From: Nemertoderma westbladi
Taxonomy: Eukaryota; Xenacoelomorpha; Nemertodermatida; Nemertodermatidae
Length of the DNA stretch: 41,524 bases
Assembly (NCBI GenBank): GCA_032718475.1
Contig: JAUCBJ010005836.1
Location: forward strand, 1-41,524
Reading direction: 5' to 3'
The notes beneath the pieces were generated by a model. That model was not told the DNA's origin, did not search any database, and worked only from the letters and a program-made list of their open reading frames with translations. Shown here in pieces: positions 20,005-30,099 of this stretch (position 1 is the first letter of the stretch; every line of letters starts with the position of its first letter). Position numbers and translations under genes: made by a program.

Positions 20005-21872
20005 ATTATTATATTTCTATGCTGTACATATCGGCTACTGCTCATCGAATTACGACGCCACTCTCGAGGAACCGAACCTTGGAAAGGTTTTCGCCTTCGG
20101 ATTTCCTTCTGACGACGTCGAATCAAATACGCGCCTGCAGGCGCTTCTTAACATTGTTGCCATATCGTAAGTATTGACCGGGCGGTGACCACGGTGATAA
20201 AAGTCGTTCGAGGGGGTGCTTCTGTCACCATCCTCCGTCATTGTTTCCCGACGCACCGATGTCCGCCATCCCCTCTCCTTCACACTATCCGTTATCGATT
20301 TGGTATAACAATGGACATGGTTACTCGCCACTGGTATTTATTGGCGATGAGCGAATATTAAGAGAAGGTCCAGTGCCAGTCGCTCAGTGGACGGTAGAGT
20401 TTCGAAAGAACAACGCCACTGTACGGGCTGACCGGGTGCCGGGATTAATTTCACATCGTATTCTGGGTTAGAAAAAAGTTTCCATACCGTACATAAAGAA
20501 CCCAAAACTCGCATTCGCCTGGTCCGAAATTTAAAAGATCGTTCGCCACCTTAACAATTATCAGCAGACTAATAAAAGTATCTACAAGTTTCAATTCTTA
20601 ATGCGCCGAAGAATGGCTTTAGTCTGTTTATTCCCTACAATGCTACAAATATTTAGTAAAGCTTTTTTTGAGTGGTACTCAATTTCGACAACATTGTCGA
20701 ATTGACAAAATTGTTCCAGCCTGTGCAGAAACTTTCAGTTTGAAATGTATAAAATGTTAAACTTTCAGTTTGAAATGTATAAAATGTGAAACTTTCAGTT
20801 TGAAATGTTGTCGGATGCTTGGCAATGCCCTAACTTATCTGACAATGCGACTCTTTAAAACTGAGAAAATTTAGTTTAGTTTAGTTTAATACGCCAAATT
20901 AAATAATAATTAGGATCTATCTGTTTAATTAATGAAGAAACAATAATAACATAAAGTTCCTGACAGATAAGAAAAAGTAATAATATAAAGTACCTACCAC
21001 ACCGGTAATAATAATATAAAGTAATCATATAACATATAACGCCACCACTACAGTACCATGACGCCAAATCCCAGATCCACCCAAATGTCATCCGATGTCG
21101 TCAGTCGTCACCATATACACCAATGCCACGCCTTGTAGTATTAATGGTTAATTATAGTAATTAAACATATTTTTATTAAGTATTTATTTCATTCCGAGTC
21201 ATTTGAAATGTCTAAATAACAGTACAAATATAATAAATTACAAAATATAGTTTACTGAGGTATATTTCAACTAATAAGATACAAACATTATCTGACTACC
21301 CATTTTAAGCCTTGAATTACCTATATATCCTTTGTAAAAGTTTCAGCCTACGCTAATTTTGCCTAAATCTCGGCTGCATGGCTTGTATTAAAGGACGCCT
21401 TGGGTTACCCCCTCAGAAGATTTTTTTAAAACAGCTTAATATTTATCCCTCTTTTTTGAACTCATTACCTTCGAATCTACAAAAATTATCTAGCCAATTT
21501 TTTAAATTATAATTTTTTAATTTAATTAATTAAAGTTTGCAAAAAAATTGAACACATTTTTTTTTTTAAAATGTGCTAGATAATTTTCAAGATCCTCAAA
21601 ATGAGCCATAAATTATCGAATTTGAGTGAAAAATTAATTACTTATTATTATTACAACTAATTATTATCAATTAAATAGTATTAGTAATTGTAATAATATT
21701 CAACTTTTTTAAAATAATTGGCAATTAATTGAATAATTGATTTTGTGAATTGACAATTACAATAATTGATTGGCTCAAGACTTTAATTGCAATTAATTGA
21801 TTGATATAATTTCCAATTGCAATTAATTGATTGATAGCATGCAATAAATTGCAATCAACTTTTGATAACCCT
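20005..21872. other. 1.9-kb insertion specific to the left arm
   Basis: This sequence has no counterpart in the right arm, where a shorter unrelated stretch (about 30435-30600) occupies the equivalent place. It holds a GC-richer segment (20040-20470) with open frames on both strands (for example 20241-20471 plus), none recognised. It also holds 30-bp tandem repeats (20729-20815) and an AT-rich tail with AATTAATTGATTG repeats (about 21500-21850). No terminal repeats were found. Confidence 0.6.
20729..20815. repeat. 30-bp tandem repeat, about 2.8 copies
   Basis: AAACTTTCAGTTTGAAATGT begins at 20729, 20759 and 20789, giving a 30-bp period with almost no divergence. Confidence 0.9.
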
Positions 21873-22182
21873 TGATTCCCACTTATTCCCATGCACTTAT
21901 TCCTTTTTTACCAAAACAATAAACGACCACTTTAACAATTCAGTGAATTGGGAGCACTTTACAGCGGCAGGGTTTTATGTATATAGTATTTCCACTGTAT
22001 ATATTTATATCCTTTATCGGGATAACCTCTTTGCCGTCCGGTCTTTTTAGCTAAAAACGGCGCCGATATTTTATATAATAATTTTATAATTTTATCTAGA
22101 GGTTAATATATATGAATAATATGAATAAAACTCTTTTACTTCACTTAAAGTTTGTTTTTGATTCCATTGAGTTTGTATATTG

Positions 22183-24240
22183 TGGGGCGAGCCACGAAGT
22201 GAGTGAGCCTTAGCGTAGTGGTACCGTTAATCAACCTGTCGTTCTGTCGCTTTTTTTGCAGTGTTCAATTTTAAACGTTAATAACTCGGCCAATCTTCGA
22301 TGAAATATATCCAAACTTGGTACACATTTTGTTTGGCAAAAGTTTAGAAATTTTCCAAGTTGAATTTTCGTGTGGCAATTGAGAAGCTAAAATAATAGCA
22401 GTTTAAAAAAAATTAGTTAATTAAATTGATTACGGTAAAAACACGTTCGTGGGGTCTTCGAGCAGCCCCAGTTATGAGATACAAATTAAAATTGAGCGAC
22501 TGTATCACAAAATCAGGTTTTGAGAAATTTACCCACACCACCAATCAATCAAAGAATGGGGGACAGTACGTGTTCACCCCTTTTAATCTCCCCACCCCCC
22601 CCCCCCCCCCCCCCCCCATCATTCCCAACCACCAATACATAACCGCGACATCTACCACCCACGGAAGGGTAGAACGAACTTATTTCCAATCGCACGTTCA
22701 ATATGCAAAGCCAGGTGGTGTATGGAATATAACCAACGCCGTACTCGTCTTAATTATTATAAGCGTCGTTCAGTCGTTGCGCTCGTCCTGTTTTGTATTT
22801 AAATATATTTCCTAAACACAGACTGACAATCTTCATAACAAACTATCGATACGTGCAATATGTGAAACCAGGAATGGTTTATAGGAATATAATCAACGCC
22901 GTACTCGTCTTAATTATTATAAGCGTCGTTGCGCTCGTCCTAATATATTTCCTAAACGCAGACTGACAATCTTAACTATCGGTGCATTCAATATGCGAAT
23001 AAGCCAGGTATGGTTTATAGGAATATAATCAACGCAGAACGCAGTACTAAATGCAGTCGATGCAGTAATGATATTCAAATAATTAATTTAATACCAGTAC
23101 CCTCTGTTAATGCCTCAGTGTAAAAACTTAGACAATTCAACTACAAAGAAATCCCGTTCAAAAAATAATAAGCCTAATATTTATGAGGAAAAAACAAGTA
23201 TGGATATAAGCCTTCTGCAGTGGTAAAATGTTATTGACTGACATTTATTAAATGAGATCTGTCTAACACGCAATAACACAATAATAATAAACGGTAAGAA
23301 AAGGGGGAAGGATCTAAAAATAGCACCCAATAGGAAGCTTCTTGCATTGCTACGGCTACCGGTAACTTGCTTGGCCTCTAGGCTGGCTCTGGCATAACCC
23401 TTATTTTCGCATGCAAATAAAAAAGCGTTTTTGTGCAGTGATGTTTACGATATTATAATTAAACTAACTGCACTAACTACTGTATCTCACATTTATTTAA
23501 TAATATATGGTAAAAAAAGCAACCAACCTATTAATTACAATATTTACTATAGTTATCGAATGTTATAGGATGTAAATACTTAGCATTATTTTATAGGAAA
23601 CTATTTTCAAAAAACGGTTCTTGTAAAAAAAGGTTTTGGCGAAAACTGTCCCTGATTTCCGTTTTTGCAAATTTCTGGTACGGCTTGATTGCTCCGAGAA
23701 TGTTTGACGTGGAGTCTGAATAAGGTAGACAAAGTAGGGGTGGGTGTGTTTGTTAGGTTCGGGCGGTCGGTGCGGGTAAATAGAGTATGGGAGAGGGAGG
23801 GAGGGTGGGTAGGGGTAATTACGTTTTTCAATAAGGATTTTCTAACAATATCAGTCTTCGTTTCTATTACCTATTCGTCTAATTCATAAGCCATACAGTT
23901 CCCTACAAGCACCAGTATAAATTTACTGCTTCTGTGAAAAATTTCTGACACCGAGAAGTTTTTCCTCTGTGGTGGTTTGGTTACGAAAAAATTACTATGT
24001 TCCCCCTACGTATAGCACAAGATTTTTATAAAATAACCATCTAACTATACACGCTGACATAATGAGACCAGCGTGAAATTCAAAGTTACAGTAGTTTAAG
24101 CTGGTGTCAGCTGTCAGCATCTTCCAATAGGCGGATTATAGAAGCTTGAATACATTACTTCAGTACCGGTATTTGCATCGGTGTAGCTTGCTGGTAGCTC
24201 AAACTTTACTGTTTGTTATTTATTATCTTACACATTAAAT
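22183..24240. other. Non-coding stretch with tandem repeats
   Basis: No gene was recognised. A GGGGCGAGCCACGAAGTGAGTGAGCC-like phrase near 22183 looks like part of a dispersed repeat. A 23-C run sits at 22595-22617. Tandem repeats of about 130-160 bp fill 22695-23040. The rest, to 24240, is AT-rich and unremarkable. Confidence 0.5.
22695..23040. repeat. Tandem repeat, about 2.4 units of 134-158 bp
   Basis: The phrases CAATATG..AAGCCAGG, GGAATATAA(C/T)CAACGC, CCGTACTCGTCTTAATTAT and TTCCTAAAC(A/G)CAGACTGAC recur in the same order. Units start near 22698, 22856 and 22990. The first unit contains a short extra stretch (TTCAGTCG). Confidence 0.8.
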
Positions 24241-24359
24241 AATTAAATAAATTCCTGAATACCTACTGTAGATGGGATCGGGGATGTCATGGATACTGAG
24301 GGAGGGTGTCTGATGTTTCCATGGCAACGGAAGCATGTCGCGATCCCCCTTATACGGGG

Positions 24360-25016
24360 GGATCTTTGTATAATAATTTGAATAATACGTTCAAATATTT
24401 TAGAGAAAAAAGGGAGGATGGAAATGGGCCGATAATTTTTGGGGAGTGTTGGATCATTGGCTTTGAATACAGGTACCACCCTAGCAATCTTTAGATCATC
24501 TGGGGTTAATATTGACGGCATTGTTAAGAGAGCCATTATGGAAGTAATACTGTACCATCATGTATTTAGTGTATCACATACTTTCAAAATTGTATCAGGT
24601 GTGATGGCTTCAAATGTTAGTAATTGTTGACGTCCACTTGGCGATTTTAGGTACGGTAGTCAATGGGAGACCCGGGATATCTGAAGGTATTGCAGAGTCC
24701 AATTGATGACCCACATTAGTATAAAAATCATCAACAGAATCGGCAATAACAATAGGATCAGTGGATGTCCGCGAATTGTGAGATTATTTTTGGTGTTGAA
24801 CCTTTAGACACCTTTTTATTCACCAGCAAGTTAATTAATTTCCATAGCTGCCGTAGATTGCATTTTTGAGAGTCTAATTTATTTTGAAAATACTCAATTT
24901 TCGCATTACGGATAATTTTCCGTAATGCATTTCGGTAATTTTTAAACTTTTGAGTATGATGCGGGGATCTAAATTTCATGGAGTCATCGTATAGCCGATC
25001 TTTTTTCCTTAAACAT
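24360..25016 (-). pseudogene. RT N-terminal region of the split retrotransposon
   Basis: The frame 25054-24758 has the pre-RT segment (RKKDRLYDD, then YFQNKLDSQKCNLRQLWK). The frame 24536-24243 has the first RT motifs (LKIARVVPVFKANDP, NYRPISILPFFSKIFERI). The YADD palm that should follow is absent. The junction with the upstream part lies exactly at the piggyBac TTAA. Confidence 0.8.
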
Positions 25017-25329
25017 TTAACCCTTTGCTTCCTACGACGTACCTGGTACGTCACCCAATAGGGTGCTGTGACGTACCTGGTACGTCATGATTTTAACAGT
25101 GATATATCTGATCGAATAGGTTGTAGCACACATCTAGGCTTGTTTGTATGCATTTCAGCACACATAATGGATGTAAGCAATATAATTTAGGCGGGAATTT
25201 CAAAATACTTATGGCCTATAATAAGCCTAGCGAAGGATATCATAAAGGTTCACAATACATATATCTGTATAATTATTACCGGTACTACTGTAATAAAGGA
25301 ACGTACTTATCCAAAACGAGACCAAAGGC

Positions 25330-26114
25330 AACTAAAGCGATTCGGGTTTGACAAAGATAGCGATGATGAAGAAGAAGGCTCAGATGACAGTGATTCCGTG
25401 GTTGAGTCTATAGATGAGTCCCTTTATGGTATTGCCAGTGACGACGGTTCAGATTCAGACATTCCGGATCCGGAGACTGCCACTGCAAGTTGGGCTGAAG
25501 TCGATGAAGTCAACGATAGTGTAAACCTTACGAGGCCGTTTGGTACTTTTGGTTGGCAAGGAATAACAACTACTAACTTCTGTTTCATGACTATGTTGAT
25601 CTGTACCTTCCGGATAGTTTACTGAACCTTCTTTGCGATTGCACGAATAAGAGGATTGCTATGGAACGTTATCGTATTAGCAATTTACCAGTGGAAATGG
25701 AGCTAAACGTAGGCCTAGGCTAATATACCATATAATAGCTGATTGTTTGAAGTACTTACCATGGAATTATATTATTATATATTATTTATACATTTAGATA
25801 CTCTTGACTTGATTGTTAGGGACATGACAAATTAACCATAAATAAATTGAAAAAAATGACTGCATTTGATTCAACGATTACTACTTAATGCATATATTAT
25901 GTACAAAACAGAACAACAACTAACTCGTCTACGGTTCCCGGAATTCTTATTAGATGCTGTAGAGCATCTCACAAAAGTAAAATCAACTTCCACCCCATCG
26001 GCTAAGAAAAAAAAGGTGGCAGCACGACAAACACCAACAGTTGCATCACCGACTGTCCAGGAAAAACCCCATAACCAATATTTTAGCCAGATGACATTAT
26101 TTCTTTTATTTTGA
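25330..26114 (+). pseudogene. piggyBac transposase remnant, catalytic core deleted
   Basis: 25336-25625 gives the acidic N-terminus (FDKDSDDEEEGSDDSD, then ASWAEVDEVNDSV and FGTFGW), typical of piggyBac transposases. A further frame to about 25700 continues it (CNCTN-like segment and KRIAMERYR). 25866-26114 gives the C-terminus: LLLNAYIMYK and LTRLRFPEFLLDAVEHL, the usual NAYILYK...L.F...L.E.L signature, then a lysine-rich tail. Only ~150 bp separate the halves, so the ~1 kb encoding the catalytic aspartates is gone. The C-terminal frame ends in the first of the 149-bp tandem repeats. Confidence 0.85.
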
Positions 26115-26575
26115 CAGACAGACTGACAAACAGACAGACAACAGACATACAGTCATACTAGATTAAGCCAAATATTAAATCTGACATCAGAAATGAAATC
26201 ACAGACCTGGAATACCCCCATAACAACTATTTTAGCTAGTTGGCATTATTTCTTTCATTTTGACGGACAGACTGACAAACAAACAGACAACAGACTGACA
26301 TTCATACTAGATTAAGCCAAATATTAAATCTGACATCAGAAATGAAATCACAGACCTGGAAAACCCCCATAACAACTATTTTAGCTAGTTGGCATTATTT
26401 CTTTTATTTTGACGGACAGACTGACAAACAGACAGACAACAGACATACAGTCATACTAGATTGAGCAAAATATTAAATCTGACATCGGAAATGAAATCAC
26501 AGACGTGGAAAACCCCCATAACAAATATTTTAGCTAGGTGGCATTATTTCTTACATTTTCACAGACAGACATAAT
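26062..26575. repeat. 149-bp tandem repeat, about 3.5 copies, inside piggyBac
   Basis: The CCCCATAAC phrase recurs with its first A at 26071, 26220, 26369 and 26518, exactly 149 bp apart each time. Units contain TTTTAGCTAG, a CAGACAGACAACAGAC-rich segment and GAAATGAAATCACAGACC. The array ends near a 19-bp near-palindrome (GACAGACATAATGTCTGTC, 26563-26581). Confidence 0.95.
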
Positions 26576-26908
26576 GTCTGTCTTTCTTTTCATATTTGTC
26601 AGCTCCTGGGCATGCCAAATATATATCAGTTCAGGAAGCAAGGGGTTAAATAAGCTCTCAGTGATCCAGGGAGTCGAGGGGGTCTATCAGTTTAACCCGG
26701 GTTAAGGGGTAACATTCATTGTATAGTGAGTTGTATGTCGAACTGAAATTGGCGTACATTAAATTTGGATCATTAGAGTAAAGTAAGCTCTCCCAGTTTG
26801 TGTTGGTCAATTTAGTATTAATTAAAAGTAATAATTTGTTGTTGGGTACTAGTATATCGCCTCTGGAAAATATATTTATTTTTGTTATTTATTCGTGGCG
26901 TTGTAGGA

Positions 26909-28042
26909 CTAGTGCTGATCATATATTGGCAGGTTGTCGGATATAGGAATAATTAATATACCAGATTCTATAGAGGATGAAGTTTGATTTAGGAAAATAT
27001 TATCTATGAGAGTTGCAGAGTTTTCAGTGATACGGGTTGGTTTGGAGATTGTAGGGTGATAATTATGGGTTGTTAATAGGTTAAAAAAGTCAGCAGTTTG
27101 AGAATGGTTATTAAATTTAAGTAGGTCAACATTAAAGTCCCCCATGATGTAGCAAACCTTCCCTTCGTCTGGTATTTTTTGTAGTATGTTACTTAGAGCA
27201 ATAATATTTTCTTGGATGCATTGGTTTGGTGGCCTATATATTACACCAACAATTATATTTTTGTTTTCGCGAGGAAGTTCAACAAAAAGTGTTTCAACTT
27301 GGTTATTACTATTTTTCAGTGATATATAATCTCTGGGTTTAACAGCCACAGAGTAATGTAGGCCTATATATAGCCCGACGCCACCCCCTTCCTTAGTTTT
27401 ACGACAATTTGATAATAGTTTGAAAGAACCGAAATGGAATGTTTCAACAACATATTTTTCATAGTAAAGCCATGTTTCAGAAATACCTATAATATAAAAT
27501 GGTATTGCCATTTGGTTAATTGGGCCTACATTGGGAAATAGAATCATAATTAGCAGGAAGGCTGCGGGCGTTGAAATGGATAAGTGATAAATCTACATTA
27601 TTAGTTTTCAAATTTACGGTTAAAATCTGATTGGAAATTATAGGTACATTTGTTGCGCATGTCCGTATAATCAGCAAGGAGGTGGGCATCGGCGTTAATA
27701 TTATAATTAAATTCGTGGTCGTCGCATTTACTGATATTATAAGGCTGAAATAAAACACTATCTAGAGCTGATATATCAATAGAATCAGGAATTCGGTAGT
27801 CTAATTACATTTAAATTCGTCATTGTCTAGAATATTTATAAACGGTAACTCCAAACCAATACAATCAGCGCAAAACCATGGTAGAGTTCAATTTTGAGAA
27901 AGTGTCTGTAATCAGAAAGGGAGAGGTTTACAGCAATACATTTAAAGGGTATCCATTTATTGCATAAATCACAACACAGTGCTTTATGATTGGTTTTAAC
28001 TTCAGTGCGGCAGGTTTTGCACGGGAATTTAATTACTGCCAT
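26909..28042 (-). pseudogene. PHD-type ORF1 start and AP-type endonuclease of the split retrotransposon
   Basis: From ATG at 28042-28040 the frame shows PHD zinc-ligand pairs (CKTC, CCDLC), then KWIPFKC; a frameshift follows near 27880. At 27547-26909 is a nearly intact endonuclease: ISETWL, GGGVGLYI, GVIYRPPN, GDFNVDLL, then IDNIF and SDNLPIYD, the expected motif order of the apurinic-endonuclease fold. The PHD histidine before FKC is replaced by proline, and the last motif has SDN where relatives have SDH. Either change may be late decay. ORF1 and ORF2 remnants are separated by short frame breaks. Confidence 0.85.
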
Positions 28043-28097
28043 ATAAAATTTCCTCTGTTTCTTCTTGTTTTGATTTGATCACTATCCCGCGGAGCGA

Positions 28098-28668
28098 GGA
28101 CCACTGTTTCATAATATAGTATTCCCTTCTCGAAGGAGTTCTGCACCGCAACAGTTCTGCAATGTCCCTCCTGCTATTTGTAAGGGTGCCCCCTCAGTCT
28201 TATTGAAGATGCACTTACATTTACAAATAAATTATTTGATTCTAGTGAAATAACACCATTGAGTATTTTAAAAACATTAATTAGGTCAATATGCACTCGT
28301 CTAAGTTCTAGTGATTGTAATTTCAAAATTTTTAGCCTACTTAGGTAACAAGCATCAGTATCTAAATAGCACCGGTGGAATAACCTACGGGTAAAATATC
28401 TTTGGACCGATTCAAGCTTGTCTGTTAGGCCAAAAAAGGTTTTGAATTACAAAAAGTTACAAAAATTACATTAAAAAAAATTACACTACCATATTCTAAA
28501 ATTGGCCTTGCGTATACTTTATAGGCAAATAAAAGTAGAAAAACACCTAAATAAACATTTAATTACTTTATAGCACTTTTAGTTATTAAATCAATGTGAT
28601 TTGCAAATTATAACTTACAGTACTATCAACTTCTACTCCTAAATCACAGAAAGATGACACATTTTCAA
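28098..28668 (-). pseudogene. Second non-LTR RT C-terminal fragment
   Basis: Minus-strand translation gives CDLGVEVDS near 28635, ARPILEYGSV near 28515, a long open stretch from TDKLESVQRYFTRRLF through LELRRVHIDLINVFKILNG (about 28425-28245), and LRGHPYK before a TAG near 28170. This is the CR1/L2 thumb and C-terminus. A short further piece (GHCRTVAVQNSF) shares identical DNA with 6464-6492. A stop and frame shifts disable it. It abuts the 5' end of the PHD-bearing element on one side and the methyltransferase remnant on the other. Confidence 0.8.
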
Positions 28669-28680
28669 GTGCATAATTAT

Positions 28681-29160
28681 GCGGTGTACACGTTTATGGA
28701 CGCGAGCGTAAACGTTCTGGACAATTTACGCGAGAATATTCGCATTAACTGCCTCAACTCGAAGTCTTCCCAATGCAAACAGAATCATCAGCTTCAAAAT
28801 GATTACATTAGAGTGCAGCCCCTTGATTGGAGTTTGTCTAATTGCGATCAAGCGGTTGACAGAGATGTATACGATATTGTCGCCGCTTATGTGACCTTTG
28901 ACCCCGAGAGTCTACCAGGTCTAGTTAACCTACTCCATTATCTTTTATCAACCAGCAACTGAGCCAATCCATCTCGCTGCGCTAATATTTCTTGCACTAT
29001 TAGAAAACCAACTACACATGCATTGTTTACTCAGTTGCTGGACAACGCTGGTCTTATTACTGCTTACGAGAACATTGACAGACCCGAGTTGTTCTATTAC
29101 AACAGGAATCAACAATAATTTTCTGTCCTTAAAATAAAAATTAGCTCCCCTTTCAAATAA
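28681..29160 (+). pseudogene. FAM86/EEF2KMT-like lysine methyltransferase, C-terminal remnant
   Basis: One frame runs from AVYTFMDASVNVLDNL through INCLN, IRVQPLDWS, VTFDPESLPGLVNLLHYLL, then CTIRKPTTHALFTQLLDNAGL and ENIDRPELFYYNRNQQ to TAA at 29158-29160. This order (post-motif-I acidic residue, LDW, the D.....P..LP.LV..L. block, TIRNP.T...F) matches the C-terminal half of seven-beta-strand methyltransferases of the FAM86/METTL21 group, whose FAM86 member modifies elongation factor 2. The SAM-binding GxGxG region is absent. A TGA (28960-28962) and a TAA (29116-29118) interrupt it, and a short out-of-frame stretch after the TGA (EPIHLAALI) shows two compensating shifts. It has no introns. 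Confidence 0.65.
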
Positions 29161-30099
29161 TTATTTAATGCAACTTTTGTTATTCTGTATATATACAATG
29201 TTAAATGTGCCAGCCGGAAATACTGTGACGTCACACACATTAAACAGCCAACACATTAAACAGACAACTGAGTACCTTGTATTTTATTTCAAAATGCTCA
29301 AATCTTTCAACATTCGACTAATAAATAGGCGGTTCCGCTTTAAATTACATTGTTTCTTGTATTAATTCATTTCGATTGAATATTCTTTTTAAAAACAGTA
29401 CCGGTTTTTTAGAATTAAAAAAAAGCACTTTATTCACTATAAAATATTACTATTATTTTGCTTGAGTATAATTTTTTGAGAACTTGGACATGAAATAATT
29501 TGAGAACTATTATTAGCAAAATATCCATAAAATTAGTAGGCTTACTACCCAGTCACACGTGTACTACCCATGTATGTAGTATGGGCCTATATGGCAGTGC
29601 AGGTTAATGGAAAATACTGTACTACTGTAAGATAAAATCATTTAACTCACAAGTTGACAAACTGAGGGCAGTATATGTATAATGTATTGGGATTAGCAGT
29701 TTACAGTTTAGCAGTTGGGTTTATTGTTGTCCACTTGGTTATTACAATAGAAAGTATTTCGGTCCAACGTAATTTATGTCTCTTTGATTCACCTAACTAT
29801 TCTGACGTCACACGTATGTTTTATTCTTCCCCAACTGGTACCATTCCACAGTGAGGCATCCCTAACATGTGTGGGGTCTGACTTACACCTCGCCTCGGTG
29901 GAAAGAAATTAAATATCGTTGTAATTTTTTCTTACAACTCATGTAAAAGCTGTAATCCTTTCTTTCTTGTCGATTAATGGTATCTTGGTTAGGGAAAGAT
30001 GCCGCATAAACTATTACTTCGGCTCTACTGCTGTCCCCATTAATATATTTTATATTGACTATAACTAAGAATCCACAAAGCGCCAGGGTATATAAGTAT
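29161..30099. other. Methyltransferase 3' flank, then unremarkable AT-rich DNA
   Basis: 29161-29350 continues the homology with 38369-38520 (GTGCCAGCCGGAA, GTGACGTCACACACATTAAA). From 29351 to 30099 I see no gene; a GACGTCACACGT word lies near 29803. Confidence 0.5.

Larger units (their letters stand above)
17836..22182 (+). repeat. Left arm of an inverted segmental duplication
   Basis: This arm is similar to the reverse complement of about 30100-32812. Shared blocks: the 5' leader (17845-18107), the zinc-finger coding sequence, ~50 bp after the stop, and the distal block 21873-22182 (ATTCCCACTTATTCC through to TTTGTATATTG). The left arm has about 1.9 kb of extra sequence (about 20005-21872); the right arm has about 130 extra bases in its leader (about 32631-32765). 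Confidence 0.85.
25017..26649 (+). mobile_element. Internally deleted piggyBac transposon with TTAA borders
   Basis: TTAA at 25017-25020 and 26646-26649 brackets a 1625-bp element. Its ends are CCCTTTGCTTCCT (left) and the inverse of CCCCTTGCTTCCT (right): 13-bp TIRs with one mismatch. Just inside the left end are two direct copies of the palindrome GACGTACCTGGTACGTC (25036-25052, 25070-25086). The interior encodes the two ends of a piggyBac transposase but lacks the catalytic middle. Joining the flanks at one TTAA restores the host retrotransposon's frame, which confirms the borders. Confidence 0.9.
24350..28060 (-). mobile_element. CR1/L2-like non-LTR element with PHD ORF1, split by piggyBac
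   Basis: Reading down the minus strand: a PHD-type ORF1 start (28042), an endonuclease (27700-26909), a linker (to 26650), the piggyBac insertion (25021-26645), then the RT N-terminus (25016-24380), ending abruptly near 24350. The 3' two-thirds of RT and the 3' UTR are missing, so the copy is 3'-truncated by later deletion or insertion. That differs from the usual 5' truncation. Confidence 0.8.

Noticed and set aside
20050-20471. Two overlapping open frames in a GC-richer patch
   Set aside because: Neither strand gives a recognisable domain and the frames exist on both strands, so coding status cannot be supported.
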